A DNA stretch of 63,222 nucleotides, taken from Pseudomonadota bacterium. GTDB taxonomy: Bacteria > Bdellovibrionota_C > UBA2361 > OMII01. The stretch covers positions 1-63,222 of the forward strand of contig JAPLFS010000020.1 in NCBI GenBank assembly GCA_026390555.1. The letters run 5' to 3'. Positions 55,915 to 63,122 of the stretch are shown piece after piece (within the stretch, counting starts at the first letter, position 1; every line of letters begins with the position of its first letter). Position numbers and translations under genes: made by a program. Below the pieces are notes generated by a model. The model did not search any database and was not told where the DNA came from. It saw only the letters and a list, made by a program, of their open reading frames with translations.

Positions 55915-56172
55915 CTACAGGTAGACTTCTCTACGGCGCCCAATTTTCACAACATCGACTGTTCGTATTAAATCATTAATTCCATATACCACGCGATAGT
56001 CCCCTTGGCGGATTCTATATCGATCTTGCCCCGAAAGTTTTTGACTGCCTATAGGTCTTGGATTTAGGGCAAGTTGCCAAACTCTCTTGACTATTAGCTG
56101 AGCAATTTTTTTGGGAATGTCCTCCAGCTCTTTGATAGCCGAAGGCTTGATGGTAATTTTATATTCTGCCAC
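55915..56172 (-). CDS. RelE/ParE-superfamily toxin
   Basis: About 85 residues from GTG 56172 (an in-frame ATG at 56196 would add eight, and the frame extends further up without homology). The fold signature is EYKITIKPSAIKELEDIPKKIAQLIVKRVWQLALNPRPIGSQKLSG, then DRYRIRQGDYRVVYGIND and VKIGRRREVYL, with the Arg residues typical of RelE-type ribosome-dependent nucleases or ParE. It overlaps the antitoxin 3' end. No clear ribosome binding site, consistent with coupling to the antitoxin. Confidence 0.88.
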   Translation of the reverse strand: MAEYKITIKPSAIKELEDIPKKIAQLIVKRVWQLALNPRPIGSQKLSGQDRYRIRQGDYRVVYGINDLIRTVDVVKIGRRREVYL

Positions 56173-56395
56173 GAGCTTTGAGTTTTTTAACTGCATCTTC
56201 AAAAGGGATACTCTTTTCTCTTGCACGCTCCTTAAAAGCCTCAAGGTCTTCCGCGTCCTCACCTAAGCTACCGCGGATTGCTTCATTAATAAGTTGAGAC
56301 ACAGTACGTTCAACTTCCAGAGCCTTGAGTCTTAGGGCTTTATGTAGATCATCTTCGATATATACAGTAGCTCGTTTTGTTGCTTCTCGTGCCAT
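56159..56395 (-). CDS. Ribbon-helix-helix-like antitoxin
   Basis: About 78 residues from ATG 56395. The N-terminus RATVYIEDDLHKALRLKALEVERTVSQLINEAIRG is a ribbon-helix-helix DNA-binding domain of the CopG/Arc type. The C-terminal acidic then basic helix (EDLEAFKERAREKSIPFEDAVKKLKARGR) would bind the toxin. It is first in the pair with the RelE/ParE toxin, with overlapping ends. The TATTATAGACGTTCTGACG upstream has AT-rich promoter-like sequence. Confidence 0.85.
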   Translation of the reverse strand: MAREATKRATVYIEDDLHKALRLKALEVERTVSQLINEAIRGSLGEDAEDLEAFKERAREKSIPFEDAVKKLKARGRI

Positions 56396-56456
56396 TCCAA
56401 TATTATAGACGTTCTGACGCTTTAACGTCAAGGAGTTTAAGCTGCGTATAGACAAG

Positions 56457-56653
56457 CATTGGTAGGGGGTCACTTCTGTTCCACTACTTAGCTTGTCCCC
56501 TAGTGTCCTTCTGGTAGGTTAACAACGGTAATCTGGGGGGCTAGAAACAACTTTTCTACAACTTTCGGCGACCTGAGGACCCCTCAGGGCCTTTATTACA
56601 ATGTCGCTAACGCAGATCAGTTACTTGCGGAAAGTGAATTGACCTTCCTACCC
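56457..56653 (+). mobile_element. MITE family A, copy 3 (197 bp)
   Basis: The third direct copy, left tip CATTGGTAGGGGGTCAC. It lies just upstream of the toxin-antitoxin pair, so MITE A copies 2 and 3 bracket that module on both sides in the same orientation. Confidence 0.85.
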
Positions 56654-56667
56654 TTAGGAATCGCCCA

Positions 56668-56727
56668 CCTGAGCATTTATACCTAGCCACTCTGGAGAGT
56701 GGCGTTCCCAGCGCTTCGCCGCATCGT
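56668..56727 (-). repeat. Inverted fragment of the 114-bp repeat family
   Basis: CCTGAGCATTTATACCTAGCCACTCT followed by the GAGAGTGG hairpin arm and AGCGCTTCGCC is the reverse complement of parts of the tandem repeat at 138-500. A degenerate family tip, ACCCCGTACAAATG, follows at 56740. This joins the left-end repeat family to the accessory zone. Confidence 0.75.
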
Positions 56728-56776
56728 GGACCAAAAGTAACCCCGTACAAATGATTCTCAACACCTGACACACAGA

Positions 56777-58090
56777 TTACTGCGCTGCCGCGCTATCCCG
56801 AGCCGACAATACGCTCGCCACAGAGCCAAAGAACGATCCGACGCGCTCGCGCCAGCTGAGGCGGCTGAAGCGTTCGTCATAGACGTCGCACACGGCATCC
56901 TGCCCGCGATGAGAGACCCAAGCGCTATCCAGCTCCTCTAAAATTGAGGGGCCGTACACCCGCCCAAGGCTTGCCTCAAGCACCTTCTTGTTGGTGATGA
57001 GGCTGGGATCCTTTAGCGGGGCATCCGAGAAATAGGTGTTAAGAAGGGGAGAGATATCAACCCGCTCGGCGATCTTCGCAATTACTCCCGCCATTCTGCT
57101 CCAGCCGTTGATGCTGACCTCCGTGTGATTGGGTTTTTGTGCGATCACCTGGTTGAGGAATTCAGTGACTCCCTCGTTTAGCCATGTGTGGCTGTCGAGC
57201 TTGCCGTCGTAAGCGGAAAGCCCGTACCGTTCCCACGAGAAACTTTCGTTGATGGCGGCGGTGAGGGGATCGGCGCCCCGTTCCGCGCCGACTAACTGTG
57301 CGATTGTTGGAGCCAAGCCTGATGCAGCGTGTAGCAGCTCATGCCGCAGGATCGGCTTGTAATCGTCGGGGCACAGGTCATCACTTACAAAGATAGAGTG
57401 CGAAAAGCACGAGCAGAAAGCGATATCGGAGTGCGACTTGCTCAGAAGCGGGTCAAAGACCTCCAGGTGCACCGCATCAAGCCGCTTCTCGATATCTCCT
57501 AAGGGAAGGTCGAGGGTGCGCAGTTTAAGTTGTGACTGAAGAGACGAGAGCCTCTGCAGGATCTCCTGCTTAAGCTCGGGGACAAGGGCGCTGATAAGAC
57601 TTCGGTTGCTCTGCTGCCTGATCTCTCGCTCGACCAGCAGCCCGCGCAGCTCCCTGTTCGGCACCTCGTCCAGATTCCTGACAAGATTGCTGATAGATCT
57701 CCTGATGCGGTCATCCGCAGGGAGGTAGCTGTTTCTTGGCAGGAGCTTATTAACAGCAGGAAAGAGATCTCCCTCGCGCAGGGCAGGCTCTATGAGCGCC
57801 ACGAGGCTATGGAAGCAATTCTCCCGGGTAGCGATCACATGCCGCCACGCAGGAACGTCAACAGGAGCTAATGGCAGGCTGCCGAGCGATAGATCAACTG
57901 AAGCCTCATGGCTGTGCGGAGCTTCGCGCCGAAACGCACACCCAAGCTCATAGTCCTTAAGCTCAAGATGCCTGGCAGCCTTGAGTCGATCCCCGTTGAG
58001 CAGCTCATCTCGAGAGACGCTCTGCTTCTCAGTGGATGAAAGCTGGGAGAGATGCTCTCGGACTTTGTAATGGAGGGAACTTTCTCTCAT
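56777..58090 (-). CDS. Predicted zinc metallopeptidase-like protein, gluzincin type
   Basis: A 437-residue protein of unknown family. The metal-binding candidate is HELLH (RHELLHAASG, near 248-252), an HExxH motif. It is followed about 50 residues later by WLNEGVTEFLNQVI, where Glu of NEGxTEF would be the third ligand, as in gluzincins. No signal peptide is evident, so cytosolic action or unusual export is expected. The N-terminal half is helical and unrecognised. Immediately upstream on the minus strand lies module D1 (58121-58258), shared with the hydrolase at 60 kb. Confidence 0.7.
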   Translation of the reverse strand: MRESSLHYKVREHLSQLSSTEKQSVSRDELLNGDRLKAARHLELKDYELGCAFRREAPHSHEASVDLSLGSLPLAPVDVPAWRHVIATRENCFHSLVALIEPALREGDLFPAVNKLLPRNSYLPADDRIRRSISNLVRNLDEVPNRELRGLLVEREIRQQSNRSLISALVPELKQEILQRLSSLQSQLKLRTLDLPLGDIEKRLDAVHLEVFDPLLSKSHSDIAFCSCFSHSIFVSDDLCPDDYKPILRHELLHAASGLAPTIAQLVGAERGADPLTAAINESFSWERYGLSAYDGKLDSHTWLNEGVTEFLNQVIAQKPNHTEVSINGWSRMAGVIAKIAERVDISPLLNTYFSDAPLKDPSLITNKKVLEASLGRVYGPSILEELDSAWVSHRGQDAVCDVYDERFSRLSWRERVGSFFGSVASVLSARDSAAAQ

Positions 58091-58120
58091 GACTTAGTCC
58101 ACTATGCCGAGCGCCTCAGT

Positions 58121-58258
58121 TACTGGTGTCATTCAAGTATTATGGCTAAGTGACGGAAAAGTGTGACTTAAGTACCGAATACTCGGTAAGGCTATCTATA
58201 CAAAGGACAGCACATGGATAATGGAGCAGGTTTCTGAGCCTCAATCATTGGTACCAAT
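58121..58258 (-). repeat. 138-bp upstream module D, copy 1
   Basis: Nearly identical to 60338-60475 over the full 138 bp. It lies directly before the metallopeptidase start on the minus strand, beginning with the palindromic tip ATTGGTACCAAT. It carries an AUG near its gene-proximal end: here ATG ACA CCA GTA opens a 12-codon frame that ends in TAA shortly before the true start. It may hold a promoter and leader. Confidence 0.75.
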
Positions 58259-58434
58259 GCCCAACATCAAACTTCGCCATGTAGCTGATCTTATTATCTA
58301 TAAATATATGCTGTTCGCGTTAGTTAGGATCGCTCTCATCTCGCTATTTCGAATGTTTCTTCAAAAGAGCTAATGGGATAAGGTCTTTTTGCCGACTATT
58401 TCGGTAATAGAGAAAATTATCGTTGGAGCCCTGT

Positions 58435-59202
58435 ATGAATAAAGCAACTCGAGGCGTCCTGCTATTTGCATTCCTCATCGCTTCCACCACCCAATCGGCG
58501 CAAGCGCAGCAATGCGATGCATCCACTCAGAAGACGCTAATAGGGTGCCTTGCTTCTGCGGCCGATTCATGTCTCTCTAACGTAACAGCATGCACCGACG
58601 CGGACGCCTCGGAAGAGAACATCATCTTGGGTCTCAAAGATAGGCTTGTAGCCTCGTGTTGCAGTAAATCCACGTTAACGAAAAAGCAAGCATGCCTGAA
58701 TAAGCAGCAATTTTTGCTGAAAGCTAGCCGCAGCTTTTTAGGAAGCACCGTTGTCTTTTCGTTGAACAAGACCGTCAAGGCTCTTCTCTCCTCCCTGAAA
58801 TCTGGTGGAAATTGCGAATCAAGCAGTCCACCTTTTTTTATCACCGCGGTTCAGTTTTCCCCGGTTGTGGAAGTCAACGGCAATAGAGAAGATATCACCG
58901 TCACCTATCAAGGGTCGCCAAAGTTTCCAGTGAGCCTTGTGTATGACTTAAATCCAGTGTACGGCCGGAGCGAAGGATCAACGACATGTGCACCTTACTT
59001 GCCTTCCTATTTTAATTGCATAACCGTCAGTCAGGAATTTACCACTGCACCGACTAATAAGCGACTGACTCTTTCAGGAGCCCAATATTGCGATGGTAGC
59101 CCTGGATTTGATGTATATTTTGACTACGTTGTTTATCTAAGAGATGCGGACGGAGTCGAGACGCCTGTAGAGCCGGCGCCCTTCACCTGTAACGTGCCTT
59201 AG
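58435..59202 (+). CDS. Exported Cys-rich protein, family unknown
   Basis: About 255 residues from ATG 58435 (four further codons upstream are in frame). A signal peptide ends near AQAQ (GVLLFAFLIASTTQSAQA). The N-terminal mature half has many cysteines (CDASTQ, GCLASAADSCL, NVTACTD, SCCSKS, ACLNK, NCESS), likely disulfide-bonded. The C-terminal half reads like beta-sandwich strands (FFITAVQFSPVVEVNG; YDLNPVYG; FDVYFDYVVYLRDADG). I do not recognise the fold. It lies between repeat D1 and MITE C1. Confidence 0.72.
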   Translation: MNKATRGVLLFAFLIASTTQSAQAQQCDASTQKTLIGCLASAADSCLSNVTACTDADASEENIILGLKDRLVASCCSKSTLTKKQACLNKQQFLLKASRSFLGSTVVFSLNKTVKALLSSLKSGGNCESSSPPFFITAVQFSPVVEVNGNREDITVTYQGSPKFPVSLVYDLNPVYGRSEGSTTCAPYLPSYFNCITVSQEFTTAPTNKRLTLSGAQYCDGSPGFDVYFDYVVYLRDADGVETPVEPAPFTCNVP

Positions 59203-59296
59203 TAAGTCAAAAAAGCGCTCCTGATAGGAGCCGACGTGCGTCACAGGTGTAGGCTAAGCAACCCGAGTCGCTGTTAACCATGTTGTCGGGAGTGAT

Positions 59297-59448
59297 CATT
59301 GCTACCAGGTCACGGCCATCAAGTTAAGGACTCAAGCGCCCACAAGTGGTGTTTAGTTCCCCCGCCATCAAGCTGAAATTAAGCCTGATTAGAGTGCGGC
59401 TATGCTGCTCAGCTCTCTTAACTTAATGGCCGTGACCCCATACCAAAT
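59297..59448 (+). mobile_element. MITE family C, copy 1 (152 bp)
   Basis: The same length as 61652-61803 and nearly identical. Its ends are slightly mutated (CATTGCTACCAGGTCACGG; the right end ends ACCAAAT). An internal GACTCAAGCGCCC and GGCTATGCTGCTC are conserved. Also preceded by GAGTGATCATT, shared with copy 2, so the repeat may extend 7 bp left. Confidence 0.8.
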
Positions 59449-59476
59449 ATTTAAAGAGGAAGAGCCTAGGTGGAGC

Positions 59477-60349
59477 CTATCTGGAAAAACAATCCGATAA
59501 AGCCGTTAAAATCTGAATGTCTGTGTATCCGAGAATACCGTAGTGGCCGGCCTGCTCAGATTCTAAAAGCTGGAATGAGGATGCGCCCCTATATGCATCT
59601 CTGAGACGAAGCGAGTGTTGAAACGGAATGACCGTATCACGATGACCATGCGCAGCAATAACGCAGGTATCCTTAAGCTTGGCGATATTCTTAAGGGAGG
59701 GAAATTCATACCAGAGGAAAGGCGAAAGGTATCCAAAGAATGGCATCTCTCGCACAATATCAGTGAGGCTGGTATAGGGGGAAAGAAGTATAAGCGCCTT
59801 AGGATTAAACGTAGCGGCGACATGGGAAGCGATGCCAGTACCTATGGAGCTTCCAAGCACTATCATATCCTTAGCATCTATACCCTCCTCCCGACGCGCG
59901 AGCTCAAACGCCGCCTCTCCGTCCTCATAGAGACCTCTTTCCGATGGCCATCCGGAGCCCCTCCCGCTATAACCACGGTATTCCACCGAGTAACTCCCGA
60001 TTCCAGCCGAAGCTAACCAACGCTGCAACGGTACAAACGAAGCAACATTGTCTGCATTACCGTGGAAAAGTACCGCGACCCGTTTGCCAGCTTCCGGGGA
60101 CTTCATATGCCATACCACAACATTGGTACCGTCTTGCGAGGTGATAGTAAGGACATCAATTCCTCTTGGTGGATGATTCTTACCTTGAAGGATTAGTGAC
60201 TGTACAAGTCCGGGAAAGATCTGAAGCTCCTGTGTAAGAATGAAAAATAGGGAGACTACCAACGTTGCGACAACCAAGCGCCGGCCAATGGCAACAAACT
60301 TCCGAGGCAAACGAGAGCGTACCGTGGTTGATTGAGGTACTGGTGTCAT
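59477..60349 (-). CDS. Membrane-anchored alpha/beta hydrolase (ABHD13/17-like)
   Basis: A 290-residue serine hydrolase. An N-terminal anchor (LVVATLVVSLFFILTQEL) is followed by VAVLFHGNADNVASF, SVEYRGYSGRGSGWPSERGLYEDG and the nucleophile VLGSSIGTGIASHV (Ser near 168). The acid is in HGHRDTVIPF and the His is in EQAGHYGILG. It resembles the bacterial ABHD13/17-type family. The first codons (ATGACACCAGTACC) lie inside module D2, so the repeat supplies its start codon. Substrate unknown; esters of the membrane are likely. Confidence 0.85.
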   Translation of the reverse strand: MTPVPQSTTVRSRLPRKFVAIGRRLVVATLVVSLFFILTQELQIFPGLVQSLILQGKNHPPRGIDVLTITSQDGTNVVVWHMKSPEAGKRVAVLFHGNADNVASFVPLQRWLASAGIGSYSVEYRGYSGRGSGWPSERGLYEDGEAAFELARREEGIDAKDMIVLGSSIGTGIASHVAATFNPKALILLSPYTSLTDIVREMPFFGYLSPFLWYEFPSLKNIAKLKDTCVIAAHGHRDTVIPFQHSLRLRDAYRGASSFQLLESEQAGHYGILGYTDIQILTALSDCFSR

Positions 60350-60475
60350 ACAAGTATTATGGCTAAGTGACGGAAAAGTGTGACTTAAGTACCGAATACT
60401 CGGTAAGGCTATCTATACAAAGGACCGCACAGGGATAATGGAGCAGGTTTCTGAGCCTCAATCATTGGTACCAAT
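60338..60475 (-). repeat. 138-bp upstream module D, copy 2
   Basis: Pairs with 58121-58258. It directly overlaps the start codon of the hydrolase gene, and the palindromic ATTGGTACCAAT tip lies at its far end. Sequence conservation over the full length, in front of two unrelated genes in the same orientation, suggests it carries a promoter. Confidence 0.75.
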
Positions 60476-60685
60476 CATTTTATAAAACTATCCTAAAGAG
60501 GGCTGCGGTTATAATCAGGAAGCTGAAGGTGCTCGGTAAACGGGCTAAGAAGTTGTTAACTTGACCTGCCCCATTTATCTTAAATGATTTGACAATGGTT
60601 GGTTTTACGGTAAGGCTACCGTCATGCTTGTCAACCTGCCAGGCTTAATAAACCTAGAGAGCTATCACTTAACAAAGGAGGCCCC

Positions 60686-61531
60686 TTGAGAGAGCGTACG
60701 ACCTTATCACCAATAAAAATCGTGCTCAGCACATTGTTTGTAGCTGCCATAGGGTGTGGGGGCGGAAGCGATGAATCCTCCGGCGTAAATGCGGCTGCTT
60801 GCAGCGCTATCGGTTACAGCAAGTCGCTCAAGGTGGCAGATGGTGAGCAGTGCCTTGTGGAGAGCAGTGGCGACACCTCCTCAGTGGTAAAGCTGTTCCT
60901 CATCGATGATGACGATGGCAGCCTCGTCGGAAGTTGCACCGGCACGGTGATCTCGCCCACGGCGGTGCTGACAGCAGCGCACTGCTTTCAATCGGCTGAC
61001 TCCGCTTTCGTAAGAGTGGTGGCGAACGGAACAAGAGTAGATGTGCCTTCGTCACGAGTAGTAACACATCCTGGATATTTCCTCGGCTCTGAAGGTGTGT
61101 TTTTCAACGACGTAGCGATAGTTCATACGTCGTCGCAGTTGCCAGCTCCCGCGGTGCCGATACTGCGGTCGAGGGCTCCGGAAGTCGGCCAGATCTCGAT
61201 TGTGGCCGGATACGGGCAAATAGAGAATAATGGCCCTGCGGTCGAAGATGTTGTTGCAGGTCGCGCGGTCATCCGCATCGTTACCGACAATCATATTCGT
61301 ATTGACTTTCGGGGATGGGAGAGTCATCCCTGCCAAGGCGACTCGGGTGGGGCTCTATTCATTGAAGATGATAGCGGCTTAGCGATCGTTGGTGTTGTGT
61401 CACAGAGTGATCCGAGTGTTTTGGAGGAGCAGGTCTGCTCGAAGGGCGATATGACGCTCTACGCGAACACTCAATCACCGGATATATCCAATTTTATAAC
61501 CTCGCAGGTCCCTGAGGTTGTAGTTAGGTAG
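60686..61531 (+). CDS. Secreted trypsin-like serine protease, putative lipoprotein
   Basis: A 281-residue S1-family protease. The start is TTG 60686 because a perfect AAAGGAGG lies 4 bp upstream. A signal sequence ends at the lipobox AAIGC, so it may be lipid-anchored. The triad is His99 (LTAAHCF), Asp142 (FNDVAIVH) and Ser220 (QGDSGGALF). The GTVISPTAVLTAAHC start of the fold is normal. No zymogen cleavage pattern (IVGG) is seen, which is common in bacterial members. It lies between module D2 and the hairpin plus MITE C2. Targets unknown. Confidence 0.9.
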   Translation: MRERTTLSPIKIVLSTLFVAAIGCGGGSDESSGVNAAACSAIGYSKSLKVADGEQCLVESSGDTSSVVKLFLIDDDDGSLVGSCTGTVISPTAVLTAAHCFQSADSAFVRVVANGTRVDVPSSRVVTHPGYFLGSEGVFFNDVAIVHTSSQLPAPAVPILRSRAPEVGQISIVAGYGQIENNGPAVEDVVAGRAVIRIVTDNHIRIDFRGWESHPCQGDSGGALFIEDDSGLAIVGVVSQSDPSVLEEQVCSKGDMTLYANTQSPDISNFITSQVPEVVVR

Positions 61532-61592
61532 ACGAAAAGGGGAAGCGGACGAAAAGGTGTTTATCTCTTTTTCGTCCGCGCTCCTTTTCGTC
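61531..61592 (+). terminator. Long imperfect hairpin after the protease gene
   Basis: GACGAAAAGGGGAAGCGGAC (61531 on) and its inverse (61569-61592, TTTTCGTCCGCGCTCCTTTTC) make a roughly 24-bp stem with a 13-nt loop. It also contains two direct GACGAAAAGG copies. It starts at the last base of the stop codon. No T-run follows, so it is more likely a stability or partial-termination element, or a small repeat. Confidence 0.6.
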
Positions 61593-61651
61593 AAACAGCA
61601 GTGCTAACCTCGCGCCCGTTAGCAAGCGGCAAGGCTTCCGTTCCGAGTGAT

Positions 61652-61803
61652 CATTGGTACGGGGTCACGGCCATTAAGTTAAGGACTCAAGCGCCCACAA
61701 GTGGTGTTTAGTTCCCCAGGCATCAAGCTGAAATTAAGCCTGATTAGAGTGCGGCTATGCTGCTCACCTCTTTTAACTTAATGGCCGTGACCCCGTACCA
61801 ATG
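61652..61803 (+). mobile_element. MITE family C, copy 2 (152 bp)
   Basis: A perfect 31-bp terminal inverted repeat: CATTGGTACGGGGTCACGGC opens the left arm at 61652, and the right arm ends GTGACCCCGTACCAATG at 61803. There is no open frame. Its two tips are the consensus of the tips scattered from 54.3 to 62.7 kb. Confidence 0.88.
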
Positions 61804-62011
61804 CCCACATTCCACGCTCAGGGAAATTCAGTCTTTTTACCGAGTTGAGTCATGAATTTGTCTGAAAAAGGCGAGTGTTAGGCGACAGTAATCACAAATT
61901 TCCTCATAACTATCCCGTAAACCAATTGGATGTTCAAAATGGCAGACATAACTCAGCAGTAACCAAAAAGAGCAGATAACTTCACCGTTACTGAGAAGGT
62001 AGAGAACCTCT

Positions 62012-62512
62012 TTGCATCCGATGTTTGCGCCAACGCTTGCGTCGACGGCGGGACAAAGCTGTGTGGTATGTCATGTTCGGGTTGGTGATAAGTCCCGGTG
62101 GTTTGAAGACGTATTACGTGAAGCCGGATTGCGGCTTGTAGAGATGACGCCAGACTCTCACGACAGGACGATGGCAATCGTTCAAGGCCTAACGCATTTT
62201 CAAGCGATCATCGCTGGGCACTGTATGGCCGCGATGGGCTTTGAACCGTCAGAGAGTATGACCACAGCGAGCCCAGTCTATAAAGCTCGACTCTCGAAGA
62301 TAGGGCGCATCCTGACCCAGAATCCTCGGTTGTACGCCGAGATTCAGATCTTTAATCCGTATGTGCATAGTGTGCTTGCGCAAGTTCAGCGTTCGAATGA
62401 ACTCTTAGCCGGATTTGTTGAAGCAAAAGATGTCGATGGATTCGCGCGAGAGTTTATAAGGGTACGTGAAGCCCTTGGTGCGTTCTGCGAGCAGTCGGTA
62501 GAAAGGGAATGA
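62012..62512 (+). pseudogene. TyrA-like (prephenate dehydrogenase) C-terminal fragment
   Basis: The frame opens at TTG 62012 and encodes HPMFAPTLASTAGQSCVVCHVR, then MTPDSHDRTMAIVQGLTHFQAIIAGHCMAAMGF. These match the C-terminal substrate/dimerisation domain of TyrA proteins. The N-terminal Rossmann domain is missing: an in-frame TAG lies just upstream and earlier sequence in any frame does not match. Probably a remnant, or a fragment brought in with this zone. The C-terminal ends normally (QSVERE). Confidence 0.65.
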
Positions 62513-62775
62513 CTTCGGTATGAATGTGTCGAGTCGATTATTTAAGAGTAGGTGCCGTCTCCGGGCTCTCTGTTGAGCACTCAATCAAAGATATTATGAG
62601 GGCAGAGGGTCTGCCAGACTTCAGAGCACCGCCAGCTATCTCAAAGCTTATCGATACCTCTACCTCGTACCAATGGTAAATATAAATATTCGATTTGTCA
62701 CTCTGCATCTGCGGCGAGCGACAAGTTGAGTGTTTGTAGGCACTTGCAGGACGCAAGAATATACTTCGCAATTTA
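62513..62775. other. Non-coding stretch with a degenerate family tip
   Basis: About 263 bp with no gene I can support. It includes CTCGTACCAATGG at 62665-62677, a degenerate family tip, and otherwise AT-rich sequence leading to the HipB-type operators. Confidence 0.4.
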
Positions 62776-62829
62776 TATCATTTGTGATATAATTAAAGCA
62801 TATTATAATTATTTAGCATCATATATGAT
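62776..62829. promoter_or_regulatory. Paired palindromic operators before a HipB-like gene
   Basis: TATCA-TTTG-TGATA (62776-62789) and ATCATATATGAT (62818-62829), with centres 41 bp (about four helical turns) apart. They sit directly before the HTH gene start at 62830, and TATCA/TGATA-type palindromes are the expected form of HipB-like autoregulatory sites. AT-rich sequence between them could hold the promoter. Confidence 0.6.
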
Positions 62830-63120
62830 ATGAAAAGTAATCAAGAAATATCTCCATTATTGAGTCTTTCTGAGGTTTGCGAAACGTTAGGTGCGAGAAC
62901 CAGAGTGCGCAGGAAAAGCTTGAAACTTAGTAGACGTGAGCTCTCTGAGAAAAGTGGAGTTTCTGTTCCAACAATTGGTCGTTTCGAGACGAAAGGCGTA
63001 GCAACATTAGGTGTTGTAGTAAAAATTGCATTTGCACTTCAGGCCGTTGACACTCTTAATAGTGTATTTATCGCTCCGAAGTCGAAATCTATAGAAGAAT
63101 ACCTGCGAGAAGATAGGTAA
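62830..63120 (+). CDS. HTH regulator/antitoxin, HipB-like
   Basis: A 96-residue XRE-type DNA-binding protein: LGARTRVRRKSLKLSRRELSEKSGVSVPTIGRFETKGVATL is a standard helix-turn-helix. It has a short C-terminal tail. The next gene, beginning 3 bp after its stop, is HipA-like, so it is probably the antitoxin and autorepressor of that pair. The ATG directly follows an operator palindrome. Confidence 0.85.
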   Translation: MKSNQEISPLLSLSEVCETLGARTRVRRKSLKLSRRELSEKSGVSVPTIGRFETKGVATLGVVVKIAFALQAVDTLNSVFIAPKSKSIEEYLREDR

Positions 63121-63122
63121 CG

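Noticed and set aside
62538-62771. Leftward 77-codon frame upstream of the HipB-like gene
   Set aside because: No ribosome binding site, no family resemblance, and it crosses a repeat tip.
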